A stretch of DNA of 64,000 bases, from contig JACONQ010000018.1 in assembly GCA_014281115.1 (NCBI GenBank), forward strand, positions 1,798,001 through 1,862,000, written 5' to 3'. This DNA is from Laburnicola sp. R22_1. Lineage: Eukaryota > Ascomycota > Dothideomycetes > Pleosporales > Didymosphaeriaceae. Positions 24,365 to 35,818 of the stretch are shown piece after piece (within the stretch, counting starts at the first letter, position 1; every line of letters begins with the position of its first letter). A model generated the notes under the pieces. That model was not told where the DNA came from, did not search any database, and was given only the letters and a program-made list of their open reading frames with translations. Made by a program: the position numbers and the translations under genes.

Positions 24365-25288
24365 ATGGCCCACCCCACCCCGGCACCCTCCACGCCTACA
24401 CCCCCACCCTCACCGCCTTCGAGCACACCCCGCCACCGCCAACACCCCGCTCCCCCTCCCCCACCTCCCCGCAAAACACCCTCCACTTCATCCCCGGCCT
24501 CGGCGACAGCCCCCTAACAGTGCACTACGCCACCGCCCTCGCCCCCTCCCTGCCCCCTCCCTGGACCCTCGCCGAGCTCTCCCTCCTCCTCGCACACCGG
24601 CTGGGGCCAAACCACCCTCGCGCGCGACGCCTCCGAAATCGCAGCCTGCGTGTCCTATTTCGCCTCGCTGCGACCGGGCGGCGCCATCGTCCTCATGGGC
24701 CACTCGACGGGCTGCCAGGACGTGATGGAGTACCTCGTCGGGCGGGGCCACGAGACGCGACGGCGCGTACAAGGCGCCATTCTGCAAGCCGGCGTGTCGG
24801 ACAGGCAGGCTCGGGCGCATCTGTGTGGGAAAGATGAGGGCATGAGGGCCGGCTTGGAGCGCACGCTGAGGCTGGCGGAGAGCATGATGGCTGAGGGACG
24901 GGGCGACGAGATGCTGCCTGTGAAAGGAAATCCGCTGGCTGAGAAGGTTGGGGCGCCGTGCTCGGCGTATCGGGCGTGGAGTTTGCTCGCGGTTGGGGGG
25001 GATGATGATGATTTTTCTACGGATTTGGAGGACGGCATCTTCGAAGGAACGTTTGGGAGGGTTGGCGGGGAGACCAAGATGATGCTGCTTTGGGGGGAGA
25101 GGGATGAGTATGTGCCTGGGTTTGTGGATAAGGAGGGGACGTTAGGGCGGTGGGCGGGGTTTGTGAAGAAGGGGGGTGGGGTCGTGGATGAGGTTAATGG
25201 TGGGGTGGTTAGGGGCGCGTCGCATAATTTGAATGGGGATCCGGAGGAGGTGGTCATGGATTTGGTGAGGAGGGTGGTGGGTTTTTGA
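24365..25288 (+). pseudogene. DUF1749 alpha/beta hydrolase (SidJ-like), frameshifted
   Basis: The homologous protein is spread over two frames. After ATG 24,365 the reading must shift at the C-run near 24,376 to follow GTLHAYTPTLTAFEH...NTLHFIPGLGDSPLTVHYAT...WTLAELS, and shift again near 24,583 to follow SSSHTGWGQTTLARDASEIA to the end. The unshifted frame meets TAA at 24,515. The catalytic triad is intact: nucleophile Ser in MGHSTGCQDVM, Asp in GERDEYVP, His in ASHNL. The family includes the fusarinine C esterase SidJ, which releases iron siderophore, but most members are uncharacterised. The implied losses (1 nt in a C-run, 2 nt in a TC-rich run) could be real pseudogenisation or assembly errors in GC-rich low-complexity DNA. 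No intron explains the shifts. Confidence 0.72.
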
Positions 25289-25725
25289 GCGGTCTTTAGA
25301 GGAAGGTCATGGGTTTCTGTTTTCTCGACTTTTGCCTACTGGACGTAGGGTAACTTGCGGGATCAACGATAGAAACTTCAAAACCTGGGATTTTGCCAAT
25401 TACGCAAGCGTGCTATAGGTACTACACATACCTGCCCAACGAGCGTCTCTCTCCTCCACATCCCAAGCTCAAATATACAATACACTCATGTTTTCATCTC
25501 TTCATGCGTATGCTCATGCCCATGCCCATGCTCAAGCCATGCCATGTTCTAACAAGCCATACCCCACGCAATGTCATAACCCAAAACGCACACATACCCA
25601 TCCCATTGATTGCACCTCTAAAATGCAAAAACGCCATCATAATAAAACAGGCGACCGCTCATGAAACGGTGGGCAGGGGTATAACGAAGAAGAAAAAGAG
25701 GAAAAATGATTCACTTACGAAATGT
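25289..25725. other. Convergent 3' intergenic region
   Basis: Lies between the hydrolase stop and the stop of the SPT21-like gene. It contains repeated CATGCCCATGC-type short runs around 25,510-25,545 and no supported gene. Presumably 3' untranslated regions and polyadenylation signals of both neighbours. Confidence 0.5.
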
Positions 25726-28700
25726 TTATACTGTCTTGGCAGCAATATCTGGAGCAGGCTTCTGCTCCATATCATCAGGCGTGCGTGGCGTCTCGGTCGC
25801 CGCTCTTGCATCCTCGGACTTCTTGGTCGGACGGGTAGAATCCGTCTCTGCCACAGCACTGTCGTTGGTGACTTCAGGAGTCCGTGCCAGTACGGTTGCG
25901 CTCTGAACCGGGACATCGGCCTCCTCGTTCTGCTCTTTCGAAACTGCAGTGACCGAGGGTGCAGCGTCCGCCTCCACCTCTGGCGTCTTTGAGCCCACTG
26001 GTTCCACGCTCTTGTTCAACTCAGGCTCCACGGCTACAACCGGCTTTGCGTCACATGGCTCGGCAGAACTAGTGACTTCACGTTCCCCAGAGACATCGAG
26101 CTGTGCGTCCGGTAACTCGGTAGTCTGCTTTCCAACGACCTCTTCTATCATAGCAGCAAAGTCAAGACTAATACCGGTAAACGCATGTATCTTAGACCCT
26201 GCATTACCATCTTCTTGATGGTTCCTTTGTTCCCCTCCAGGTGCATCGGACATGATTGCATCGCTATCGAAAATGCTGGCACCACTCCACAAGCCGACCG
26301 TGCTAGTATTCGGATCTTCGAAGACACAGAAGTCGAAGCTTTTGGGGGGAGAGCTCGGGATCGGAAGGTCGCTCGATATCAGATCGGGTTGAAGGAGATC
26401 ACCAAACTGCAATGCACTCTTGTTGTTGCCGCTAGGTGTGTTGAAAGTCGGAAAATCGGACAAGTCGAACCCTTGAGACGAAGAACCAGGCACTATGCAA
26501 TCGGAGAGGATGTCATTCAGTTGACGCGTGAAAGGGGTCTCAGGTGCCAGTGTCGTGGCCCTGCCATTCGCTTTGGGCGTGCGGGAAGATTTCGATGGCG
26601 TTGACAAGTTGGCTTCTGTGTGGTGGCGCATAGGTGTCAGTGGGACTCGGTGGCGCGAACCTGGTGTTGGGGTTTTCAATAGATCTTCAAGGGAGGAGCC
26701 TTTTGTTGGGGTTGCTTTTGGAGATATGTTCTCCTTGAACAAATGGGCTAAGCTGTCCTCCTCGTTCTCATCCGGTGGGGGGCAATTTTCCTTGTCCACG
26801 TCCTCCATATCTACGTCCAGCAAACGTGCTGGGGGCTTGGCTATCTTTGGAGTGGACTTCCGTGTTGAAGGTGGCTGGGAGGTGCCGCTGTCAGCTAATG
26901 TTTTTACCTCACCAGGTCTACGAGGCGACGGAAAGAGGAGTCTTCGCATAGGCTTCGGCGTCAAGTCTGCCTCTAGGTCTATAGGGGTATCCCTACTACC
27001 ACCTCTTAGCCCTACCGGGCTGGATTGAATCGCCCGCATAAGTGCCACTCGGGCTGTAGATTCATTAATTTGAGAGTCTCCGGCAATCTGGAAGCTGCGG
27101 GAACGCTCTAGCGAAGATGCTTCTGCTTGGCTGTCAACACTGCCGTCCAGTGAGCTAGGTATTCCTCTTTCGACCGGTGTATCCGAAACCAAAGGTTCGG
27201 AATCTGGGAAAATGGCATCGGATGTGAAAGGGTCGTCCGCCGTCTTGGGTTTCTTTGGCTTCTTCTTTTTCTTCGGCTTATCTGCTGATGCCTGTGCCTT
27301 TCCCCAGACTTCCCGGGGCCGCATCGTATTCTGTTTCCTCAGCCATAGTCCGCAAGGGTTACAAAGGGTAAGAGTCTTGAAGGTATCCCCTTCGATCTCC
27401 TCAGGCTCCAATTGTTGTTTGAATATGCGGTATTGGGGAGGGAGCCCACCGTCCACCTGCTCTATAACTTGATAGGCGGTAATCGCGGTGCCTTTCGATG
27501 AAAGGACGATTCCTTCTGGAGTTCCGTCTTCGACCCGTGTGTAAGCTCTCCTCCAAGCGGGCGTTTCGATCTCTCCGCAATTATTGCAGAACGTGGGCAG
27601 GTTCCCATTTCCTATGGCCTGCTCCAGTTTATCCCGGATTATTTCTCCTTGTTTCCGCTTTGCTCCTGAGCCACTTCGGGGCTGGTTCACTTTGCCATTG
27701 AGAGGTGCCGCGGCATCGGACATGGGCTCACCAGACCAGGTCTGTGATCTCGCTAATACCCTGGCAGGCTTGGGGACTGACAAAGAATTGTGCACAGTGC
27801 CTGCCGTACCGGCATTGGATGCTGAAGGAAATGACGGGTTCCCGAATGCCTGCGCAGCCGCATCAGGTTGAAGGGACGGACAAGTCGCATGTTCATGGGC
27901 CAAGTGATTGAAGGGACTGGTATCCGTGGGACGCAGATCAGGTAATGACCCTGCTGTTTCGCCGTTTTGCTGGTACTGATTTCGGGACTGAGCCATTCCG
28001 GTATGCTGTAGGAAATGGTTCAACAAATTCGGATCTAACGGCGTCGGTTTTGGCTGCTTATTGAAATATCCTGATCGATGCTTTGAAGCACTTGATGTTG
28101 GTAGTGCGTCGGCGGGCCCGGGATTGTACTCAGACCAAGAGCGCTTTGACCTGTCTGGCCTTTTGCGCATCCGCACCTCGGGTTCCTTAGAATGATCAGG
28201 TTTGTCCCACGAGTTGTGCGCAACGCCACTATGCTCCTTGTTCGCAACTCCACTGTGCTCCTTGTTCGAAACGCCGCTCCGCTCCTCGTTCGCAAATCCC
28301 ATCTCTTTCTCGTCTCCCAGTACGAACTCTCTCTCGTTCCCAAGTCTACTTTCTTTCTCGTTGCCCAGTCCACTCTCTTTTCCATTCGCAAGTCCATTCT
28401 CTTCCTCGTTTTGAGCGACTGGAATGTCACTAACAAACCCAGAATCGGCCGGAGGAGGTAATATCGGAAGTTCGGGACTCGATGGAGTTTCGGAAACAAT
28501 ACGCTCAGATAGTACGGGGGGCGAAGATGGCAGGTTTTGAGGGGTATCTCCGGGACTACCACCTTTATCATCATCAGCAGACTCTAGTGCGGTATCAGAA
28601 AAGATACCGCTATCATATGGTGTCATATGTGGACGATTCTGATCGGTAGAATCGTTTCTTAGTTGGCTCGGGGCTGAATGACGGGTCCCATGTTGGTGCA

Positions 28701-29933
28701 TTCCAGCATTACGGGGACGAGGTGTGGGTGCTCGCGGCACCTGCTCCATTGACACAGCAGCTCCAGCATTCAAAGCAACCGGTCGGTGGAGCCGCACCGA
28801 TGCTGCTGTGCTGGCGGTTACCCGTAATGAATCGGCATTGGCGCCTAGAGCCGGCTTCTTTGGTCTCTTCGCCCTTGTGACTCGAGCCCTCTTCTTGGGT
28901 GGTCCATCCTCTTGCTGCTCGGTGCTTGGCTCTGGGGCAGGAAGGTAGTACTGTGACTGGGCGGCGGTGTCGCTGTGGAATGATGCTTGAGATGCGGGTC
29001 GGAATTCTGGATGCATCTGGTATGCATATAGAGATGCTGTGCTCATGGCAGGACTAGAAGCTCGTGTATCATGTGTGTTGAAAGACATGTGGTGCTGATC
29101 ATAGAAGGGATCGCTCATTAACATCCCGTTGAGGGAGTCCATTGATATGGGTTCGACCATTGGCGGAGGATTGCTCTGCGAGGGTTGCGCTAGCTCGCCA
29201 ATAGTCGGATTGGCTTTCAGGAACTCCGCCCACGCATTGTAGTCCATACCCTCCGGCATGACTTTGCTCAGACTGTGATACCGCTCCATGTTTTCCACAT
29301 ACTCGCTTTGCATGCAGGTAGGCACAGGAACAAGCTTGAGCTTGACCTCTAGCGTCTCTTTAACGCCATTCGAAAAGAGTCCCAGTATGTTCTTGCAGAC
29401 GCGGCCGGTAACCATGGTTTTCGATTCCTCGGCTGGGGCATTGGGCGTTGCGGAAGCAGATGCGAGAATCCACGAGAGCATGCCCTGGCCGACGAGAGGC
29501 GTTTCGTATTCGGAGAAATCGTAGGCGTACACGGTGTAGTCATGGCCGAGCTTGGCAACGAGTTCGGGACTGAATGCGTCATGTGAGCCTTTACCGAGCT
29601 GCGGGTTTTCAGTGGGCGTGACCTACCTTGCTGACACGATTGCCTGAATACAGGTCTTGAGCTCAATGACGCCTATCTGTGTCGTCTCGTCGAGGAACAC
29701 GGTCGGGACGTTCAGCGCGTTCGGCAAGCGGGCGAGGCAGTTGGATTTGTTCTGGTCATCGAACGTATAGAGCACTTTGACTGTGGATAAGAGTCAGACA
29801 AGATCAGTGTAGAGCCTCATTAGCGGTGCTTGCCTCGCATAAGCCGTCGCGGAATGCCAGCCGTGTCGTCCGTGTCTGCGTCGGCAGTAACATGCTGAAC
29901 AGCACCTGCAACGCCCGGAGGTGGCGTCGACAT
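25726..29933 (-). CDS. SPT21/Ams2-like GATA-finger protein
   Basis: Three exons: 29,933-29,834; 29,780-29,627; 29,569-25,726; introns 53 and 57 nt; 1,365 aa. The N-terminus assembles to the conserved Spt21 domain: RRLMRVKVLYTFDDQNKSN, LDETTQIGVIELKTCIQAIV and VYAYDFSEYETPLVGQGMLS. A GATA-type finger lies near the middle (FCNNCGEIETPAWRRAY ... LCNPCGLWLRKQ), with about 45 extra residues between its two CxxC halves. The rest is long, low-complexity and acidic/Ser-Pro rich with NLS-like KKKKKPKKPK. Spt21 in budding yeast and Ams2 in fission yeast activate core histone genes in S phase, so a role in histone transcription is likely. The first intron uses GC rather than GT as donor (29,833-29,832). 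An 8-residue tandem repeat is described separately. It shares a 705-bp divergent promoter with SmD2. Confidence 0.88.
28215..28425 (-). repeat. Tandem 24-bp repeats in the SPT21-like gene
   Basis: About eight imperfect 24-bp units encode 8-residue repeats of the forms SGVANKEH and SGLGNEKE. Charged Asn/Glu/Lys residues alternate with Gly, so the segment is probably disordered. Units drift gradually from one end to the other, as expected for replication slippage; copy number may vary between strains. Confidence 0.8.
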
Positions 29934-30638
29934 GGCTGCCAGCAGGGTTCAAAGAGTAGACAAGCTGCGTTGTAGAGCACGGAAGAGGTGAGAAGAAGAA
30001 GTGGAGGAGTCAAGGGAGGTGGTCAGTGTTGGCGGATGGCGATCGGCGTGGCTGGCGAGCGCTCCATCCGTCGTCGCGAAGAACGCGTTGGCGAAGCGCA
30101 CGAGGGCGCTGGAGAGCGGACGCGACGGGCAATTGGCGGCGAGCACGTGATGGCAGAACGGCACCACAGCGCCACGGGCCCCGACTACGCGAGCGAAAGA
30201 AAAAAGGCGAAAAGGCGCGTCACGCAGGCGCCTGAGCGCGCGATGTTGAGGTGAGCTTCAAGATGCTCGAGCTCGGACGTGCAGTGAAGCTAGCTGCGTC
30301 CCGCGGGTGACTAAGACGGGAGGCGACGCGCCGCGGCGGATCAACCCTCGGCCGGCGGCGCTACCAGGCATCGCGCACGCTTTTGCTCGACCTCCGCCCA
30401 CCAGCAATTCCACGTACCCGCCATCGGTCCTCGTTGCTGTGGTGTCGCGCGCTCAGATCCCCGGCCGACCCCATTCTCACTAGTCGCCGCCTCACATACC
30501 TCGGGCCTTTGCCGTCTCTGGTACGTGTGCCCGCACGAAATTGTCATCGCAGGCAGCACCTCGCCATCAACCCTAGGAGCCAGCAGCCACACAGCTTGCC
30601 GTAACCCGACCACACTACCAAGACCGACCTTTTACACC
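29934..30638. promoter_or_regulatory. Divergent promoter, SPT21-like / SMD2
   Basis: 705 bp separate the two start codons. CACGTGA is present at 30,144-30,150. No gene is supported in the region. Both neighbours are housekeeping-type, so a shared nucleosome-free promoter is plausible. Confidence 0.45.
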
Positions 30639-31183
30639 ATGGTGGACGCAAAGATCCAGTGTGTAGTACCTCTACCCTAGCACGCGACCGAAGCTAACTG
30701 TGTGCAGGGAGCTCATGTCCAAGCCGCGCTCGGAATTGACGTATGTGTCGCTCGTACAGTACCAAGCCAAAAGTCCGGGTACAGTGGCTTACCTTGAGAT
30801 ACGCAATATCAAGGCCACCTGTACTCAGCCTTTTGTCCTGTCGCTGTGCTCTTGGTTCAAGCACTATACTAACTCTGCGTAGCGAATACGAGGTTGCCCA
30901 AGTCGAAGAACATGAGCTCACTACCGGTCCTCTGTCCATCCTGCAGACAGCTGTCCGCACGCGCACCCAGGTCCTCATATCCTGCCGCAACAACCGCAAG
31001 TTGCTTGCTCGCGTAAAGGCCTTCGACCGTCACTGCAACATGGTCCTGGAAAATGCGAAAGAGATGTGGACGGAGACCCCGCGTCTAGCAAATGGCCAAG
31101 TCGGCCGCAAGGTCAACAAGGACCGATTCATCAGCAAGATGTTCCTGCGCGGCGATTCGGTTATCCTCGTTCTGCTGAGTTAG
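30639..31183 (+). CDS. SMD2: Sm core protein D2
   Basis: Three exons: 30,639-30,658; 30,708-30,740; 30,883-31,183; introns 49 and 142 nt; 117 aa, the normal length of SmD2. The joined protein begins [20 protein letters not shown] and shows the Sm1 motif ([33 protein letters not shown]) and Sm2 motif ([18 protein letters not shown]). SmD2 is one of seven Sm proteins forming the ring on U1, U2, U4 and U5 snRNAs in the nucleus and is essential for splicing. The second intron is more than twice the size of most introns in the window and consists largely of a foldback repeat. Confidence 0.97.
30761..30856. repeat. Foldback element inside SMD2 intron 2
   Basis: Nested arms pair across this stretch: ACCAAG/CTTGGT (30,761 and 30,851), CAAAAG/CTTTTG (30,768 and 30,830), GTACAG/CTGTAC (30,779 and 30,819), CCTT/AAGG (30,792 and 30,811) and GATA/TATC (30,798 and 30,807) around a 5-nt loop. 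A related sequence is at 58,166-58,240; both contain ACCAAGCCAA and TTTTGTCCTGT. This is a dispersed repeat occupying most of an intron, as in introner-like elements of Dothideomycetes. Confidence 0.7.
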
Positions 31184-31352
31184 AAAGTTATCCGTCGCGG
31201 CTCACAGGGCACACGGATGTCCCTCGGTTCCTTTCTAGGTGGTCTTGCGAGGATATAGGCTGGAGAATTCAAGAGTTTCAATTACGACAAAGGACTTCTG
31301 GGCCTACAATTACAAGACAGTCGCGAATTCGACGATCAATCAAACGATGTCT

Positions 31353-33361
31353 TCACTTCTTCAACCCTTCGTTGAGGCCCTGTAGCAACACGGCAAGACC
31401 GTGCGCGCCTGGATCTGGGACGTGCCCCCAACCTTCACCGCCGACGTATACCGTGCGTCCAAGACTTGCTTTCATTCCCTTCGTACCCTGCGCTCCCTGT
31501 TCAGCTGCGCTTGCAGCCGAATCGACGTTTTCTGTCTTCGAAAGCGTGTCCACGAACGGGTATAACGCATCTATCAACGTCCGATCTCCTGGCTTGGCGG
31601 GCGTGTATTTGCCTAGCGCTTTGAGGGAGGATTCGAGAGCTTTCGACCATACTGCTACTGTGATCGGCGCTTCTGAGGGGGGCGAGTTCTGTCGCAGACC
31701 ATGGGCAAGCGCATTCAAGAAGATGGCATAGATGGCGCCTGAGGTTCCGTCCATGGCTAGTTCAACAACTTGGATAATGTTCTGCACGAAAATGAGTGGA
31801 TCTTCGGTCCGCTTGGCCTTTTCCAACATGTGCAGGATTGCTGCCCAACATTAGTGTCAGAATCAACGGGATATAGATCACGTACCTTCTGCGCCTCGCT
31901 TCAATCCGATACCGCAATCACCGTCGCCAACGATTGTGTCATAGTTTGTGACGTCTGGTTCCGCTGCAATTAGTCTTTGCAGCGCTGTTTCCAATGCTGA
32001 TTTCGCAAGATCGTAATCCACTGATATGATGTTAGTGCGCGCCCGAATTCCAGATGAAAAGTCACTCACTCCGCAGGTTACTTGGTGATACTTCCTCCGC
32101 TTCGGAGCGCTCTTCTTGTTTCGTATGCTGTGCTCGCTTCGACCACGTATCGCTACTGATCGCCGCAGACCATCCACTGGCCTCTACAGGAGCATCCAAC
32201 AGCGTTATCATTGATGATTCATTGCCCAACCCGACGTCGGTGACCTTGAGCAAACTGATGCTAAACCCCAGGCCATTCAAGCTGGTCATAAAAGTCCCCG
32301 AGAGTATGCGGACGGGTTTGATTTTCCAATCACTCGCCAGCTGATCCACGACTTCATTGGTGATGCCTCCCAACTCCAGCACACTCACTCCCCCCAGATT
32401 ATTCACTAGCAAGACCACCTCATCGTTCTCGGTTATCTCTAGGAAGCTCCGATCCTTGTCTGTCTGGTTTAGGCAATGCGACAACATGGTCTTGACCAAC
32501 CCGGGCAAATCGGTCGTCTTGCGCTCCGATCCTGGCTCGTTATGTATGCCCATGCCAACCTCCACTTCGGACTCTTTGAGCTCGTCCTCGTCGCCTTCGG
32601 CTTTACGGCCAGGAACGTGCACATGGGCCAGAGAGGAGCCGATAGACACGATGTTGTCGGCAGTCAGCTGCGCTACCCGCGACACCTCCTTCAAGCTCGC
32701 TCTGCACTAGACGTCAGCACATGGATCCAGATTCCGCACGCGTCATCACAATGGAACGGAACAGCCTACCCCTTCGCCGCCAGGGCCCCCGCAATCTTCT
32801 GCACCAAACAAGTCCCCGCAATGCCTCTCCTCCCCACCTTCCCGCCCTTCTCCCTCCCAACCCCAACATCATCCCCCACAACCACCATATCCATCTCAAT
32901 CCCACTCGCCCTCGCCTTCTCGACCGCCATCCCAAAATTCAGCACATCCCCCGTGTAATTCATCACCACAACCAGCACGCCCTTTTGCTTCTCCACGCGA
33001 TGCAGAATACATCTGCGCACCTGCTCTGCCGACGGCGACGCGAAGATGGTCCCTGCGACAGCGCCGGAGAGCAAGCCGTGGCCGACGAAGGAGGCGAATG
33101 ACGGCTCGTGGCCGGATCCGCCGCCGGACACTATGGAGACCTGGGCGCGCGAGGGCGACGATTGGAGGTAGATTATTTTGTTGGCTATGTCGCATTGTAC
33201 CGAGGGGTTTGTGTGGGGGATGGAAAGGAGGGCAGCGTGGACGAGCTGCGTGGGGGAGTGGATGAAGTGTTTTGCTGCTGTGGGGGGGGTTTGGAACGAG
33301 CATCAGCTTGAGGTCCCGACTTGTGCCGACTTGTGGAGGCGGAGTAACACGCACCTGACAT
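31353..33361 (-). CDS. DAK: Dihydroxyacetone kinase (DhaK-DhaL fusion)
   Basis: Five exons: 33,361-33,355 (7 nt); 33,277-32,770; 32,701-32,070; 32,020-31,886; 31,840-31,353; introns 77, 68, 49 and 45 nt; 589 aa, matching yeast Dak1/Dak2. The N-terminal DhaK domain shows SIVSGGGSGHEPSF, VVVMNYTGDVLNFGMA and HVHVPGR, the His expected to bind the substrate carbonyl covalently. The C-terminal DhaL domain shows TIVGDGDCGIGLKRGAE, whose Asp residues bind Mg-ATP, and AMDGTSGAIYAIF. The enzyme phosphorylates dihydroxyacetone (or glyceraldehyde) with ATP in the cytosol, feeding glycolysis and detoxifying dihydroxyacetone. The first exon codes only for MS plus one base, supported by the donor at 33,354 and acceptor at 33,279-33,278. 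It converges with SMD2, 169 bp away. Confidence 0.95.
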
Positions 33362-35818
33362 GTTTACTTGGCTGGGATTGATTTGTTGGAGGGGACGGGG
33401 GGGGCGTGCATGTGGGTACTGCACTGCACGAGCACGAGCACAGGGAGGGGGAAAAGGCAAGTTGGGCGAGATCGATCGAGGGAGAAGCGGATGGGTTATT
33501 AAGGGCGCATGGTTGGTTATTACCACGCGGTCGGGCGGAGGAGGGGCGTCGTTTGTTTGCGGGTCGGCCGGCGGGAACAGGAGGGGAGGGGGCAGCTCTG
33601 GTGGGGTCGGTGAGGGGTGCGGCTGCGCTGTTTCTTCGGGGACGCTTGCGCTTCCTGATCGGGAAGTTGTCGGCTCGAAGGTACCTTTTTGGCGTGTGGA
33701 GTGGGTGTGAGTGTTGCTCTTTTTTTTGGTGGAGTTCTGTGTGACCTTTTGGTTTCGCGAGGTTAAGGGTAAGAGTAGGGGGGTTTGTTGGTCTGAGAAT
33801 TGGGGGTCGGTCGGGGGGACGTGGTGGCAGGTATTCTTTCTACGCACCGGCTTATGACTTATCTTCCATGATACATGTGTACATGTATCGCAATTCACGA
33901 TGTGATATCCTCAGATGCCTAGCCTAGGAAATCCATACTTGATATTATACTACTACCCTAACCCCACGTAACAAAGCAAGCATACCTTTCCTGCTGGACG
34001 AGCCCTCCCTCCCATGACCATGCCGTGCCCAAATCGAGTCGCCATATCCAATAAATCGACGGAGCATGCATGCAACGACGCTTCTAACGTCAACCACTTA
34101 TTTATGTTGTGATCAAAAGAGTAGTCGTGGAGTTTAGTCATTTGCACCTGGGCCGTATACACACGTGATAATAACTCGCACGTTGAAGGAAAACCTAGCA
34201 CCGCGTAGATCGCTATTCGTTATCCAGCTACCTAGCTAGCGGAAGCCGGAAGCCGCCTTAGACCCCATACAGAGGTCATGGTACTTCCCGTTTCGTTTCA
34301 GGTTTTTCTTTTCTGTCCACCAATTTATGTATGGTAGGAAGACGCTTTCGAACTTTACGTTAGTGTTTGATCTTGAGTTAGATGTATGATATAGACGAGG
34401 GAAGTTGAGATATTTAGCTACTTGCTTTATAGCAAGATATGATGACTCACTCCTCGTTGGGGCTAATTAATGTGTTCTAAGGTAAGGTTGTGAGAGGCCT
34501 CTCCAAGGGTGTTTGTCGTAAGTGGTTTCGTCACCTTAGCTAGGATTAAAGGGGAAATATGAAGATAGAATAGGAGGGCGGGTGGATAGCATGTGTATAT
34601 ACTATGGGATGGGCGACGCGATGTACCTAGGTACTAGGTAGGTAGGGTACATAACTAATTATTAGTATTTTATTAATAGTATGCTATGGTACGTATGCTG
34701 TCCCATACCATGAGTAGTATCTTTAGCGTAAGAGTTAAACGAAACCTATCTGCATCCATGGATGTGCCCAACGATTGGTGGGATGTCTAAAGTATCCATG
34801 CATCCATCGGGCCTTCAGTGATGTGCGGAAAAAGAAAAATATCGCCAGTACACCGCCGGGATATATCCACGTATCTTCCTCCACATTCATGATGTGCCTG
34901 ATTTCGGAGCACATGCGGTGGACGTAACGCTCCAGTCTACTCTTCTACTCTTTCTAGTCTTTTACTCACTCGGCACTCGGACGACCCGAGGGCTCTCGTC
35001 CTTCTTGTTAAGGATGTTTTATACTGAAAACGTACGTACGTACGTACGTAAGCTTTGGCTCCTTTCAAAGCATAGGATCAGATACTGAATGTTGCACAGC
35101 CATCGATCAATAGGATACGAACGTTTGGCACCACGTACCTACCCGTCCTTGACACCACACGACATCAGTGACAGAGTCAAACGCGATAAGACCTCGGGCG
35201 TACTTCTCCCGGAGGGTCTTGGTAACGAACTCCCGCCTTTCAGTACGAAGCGGAGGCCTTGGAAAACGTCCTTGCTTTGTCGGAAAGATGGAGATGAATA
35301 CCCCCAGTGCCGGTCATATATGCGTGAGGAGGTTTCTCTGTCCAACCCATGCATGGTAGTAGAAGGCTTGCAAGGTGGGTGAGGGATGTATCAACGAACG
35401 CATCATACTCATCTTGTACAAACATTCGAACTGTATAGTCCGGTGCATATTCTTTATACGAATACGACGACATCAGGCTGACTGGCCCAGTCAATAATAG
35501 TCCATCAGTCACAAAAGCTAAGCCAAAGCACACGACGAAACGTCCCAAGCATGCAGAAAAAGGAGTCATCATAGATAGGTGTTTATAGCCATATGTTCGC
35601 ACAGAAATAATTCGTATACAGTAGTACAAGTAAAGTAAAGTAAAATAATAGCCTAGACAAGCTCCGCCCGAATGGTATAATTGATCCTAAAAACTTCACA
35701 CCTTCTCCCGTACACTCAAGCAAGCAAGCAGTTACCTATCCCGCACTCCACTCCCATCCCATCTCGCCAAAACATGAAAGACCAAGACCAAGATCAACAC
35801 ATCGACATCAACCAACAT
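33362..35818. other. Long intergenic region, no gene seen
   Basis: About 2.5 kb. The first 500 bp are G-rich on the plus strand and include the promoter of the dihydroxyacetone kinase gene. From 34.2 to 34.7 kb the sequence is AT-richer with short repeats of TAGGTA. No open frame here shows a domain or a plausible splice pattern. A small RNA gene cannot be excluded. Confidence 0.5.
35031..35050. repeat. Microsatellite (CGTA)5
   Basis: Five perfect tetranucleotide units; the repeat is self-complementary, so both strands read the same. Confidence 0.95.

Noticed and set aside
33185..33898. 237-codon minus frame overlapping the kinase start
   Set aside because: Low-complexity Pro/Ser/Thr sequence overlapping the kinase 5' exons in another frame; explained by G-rich promoter DNA.
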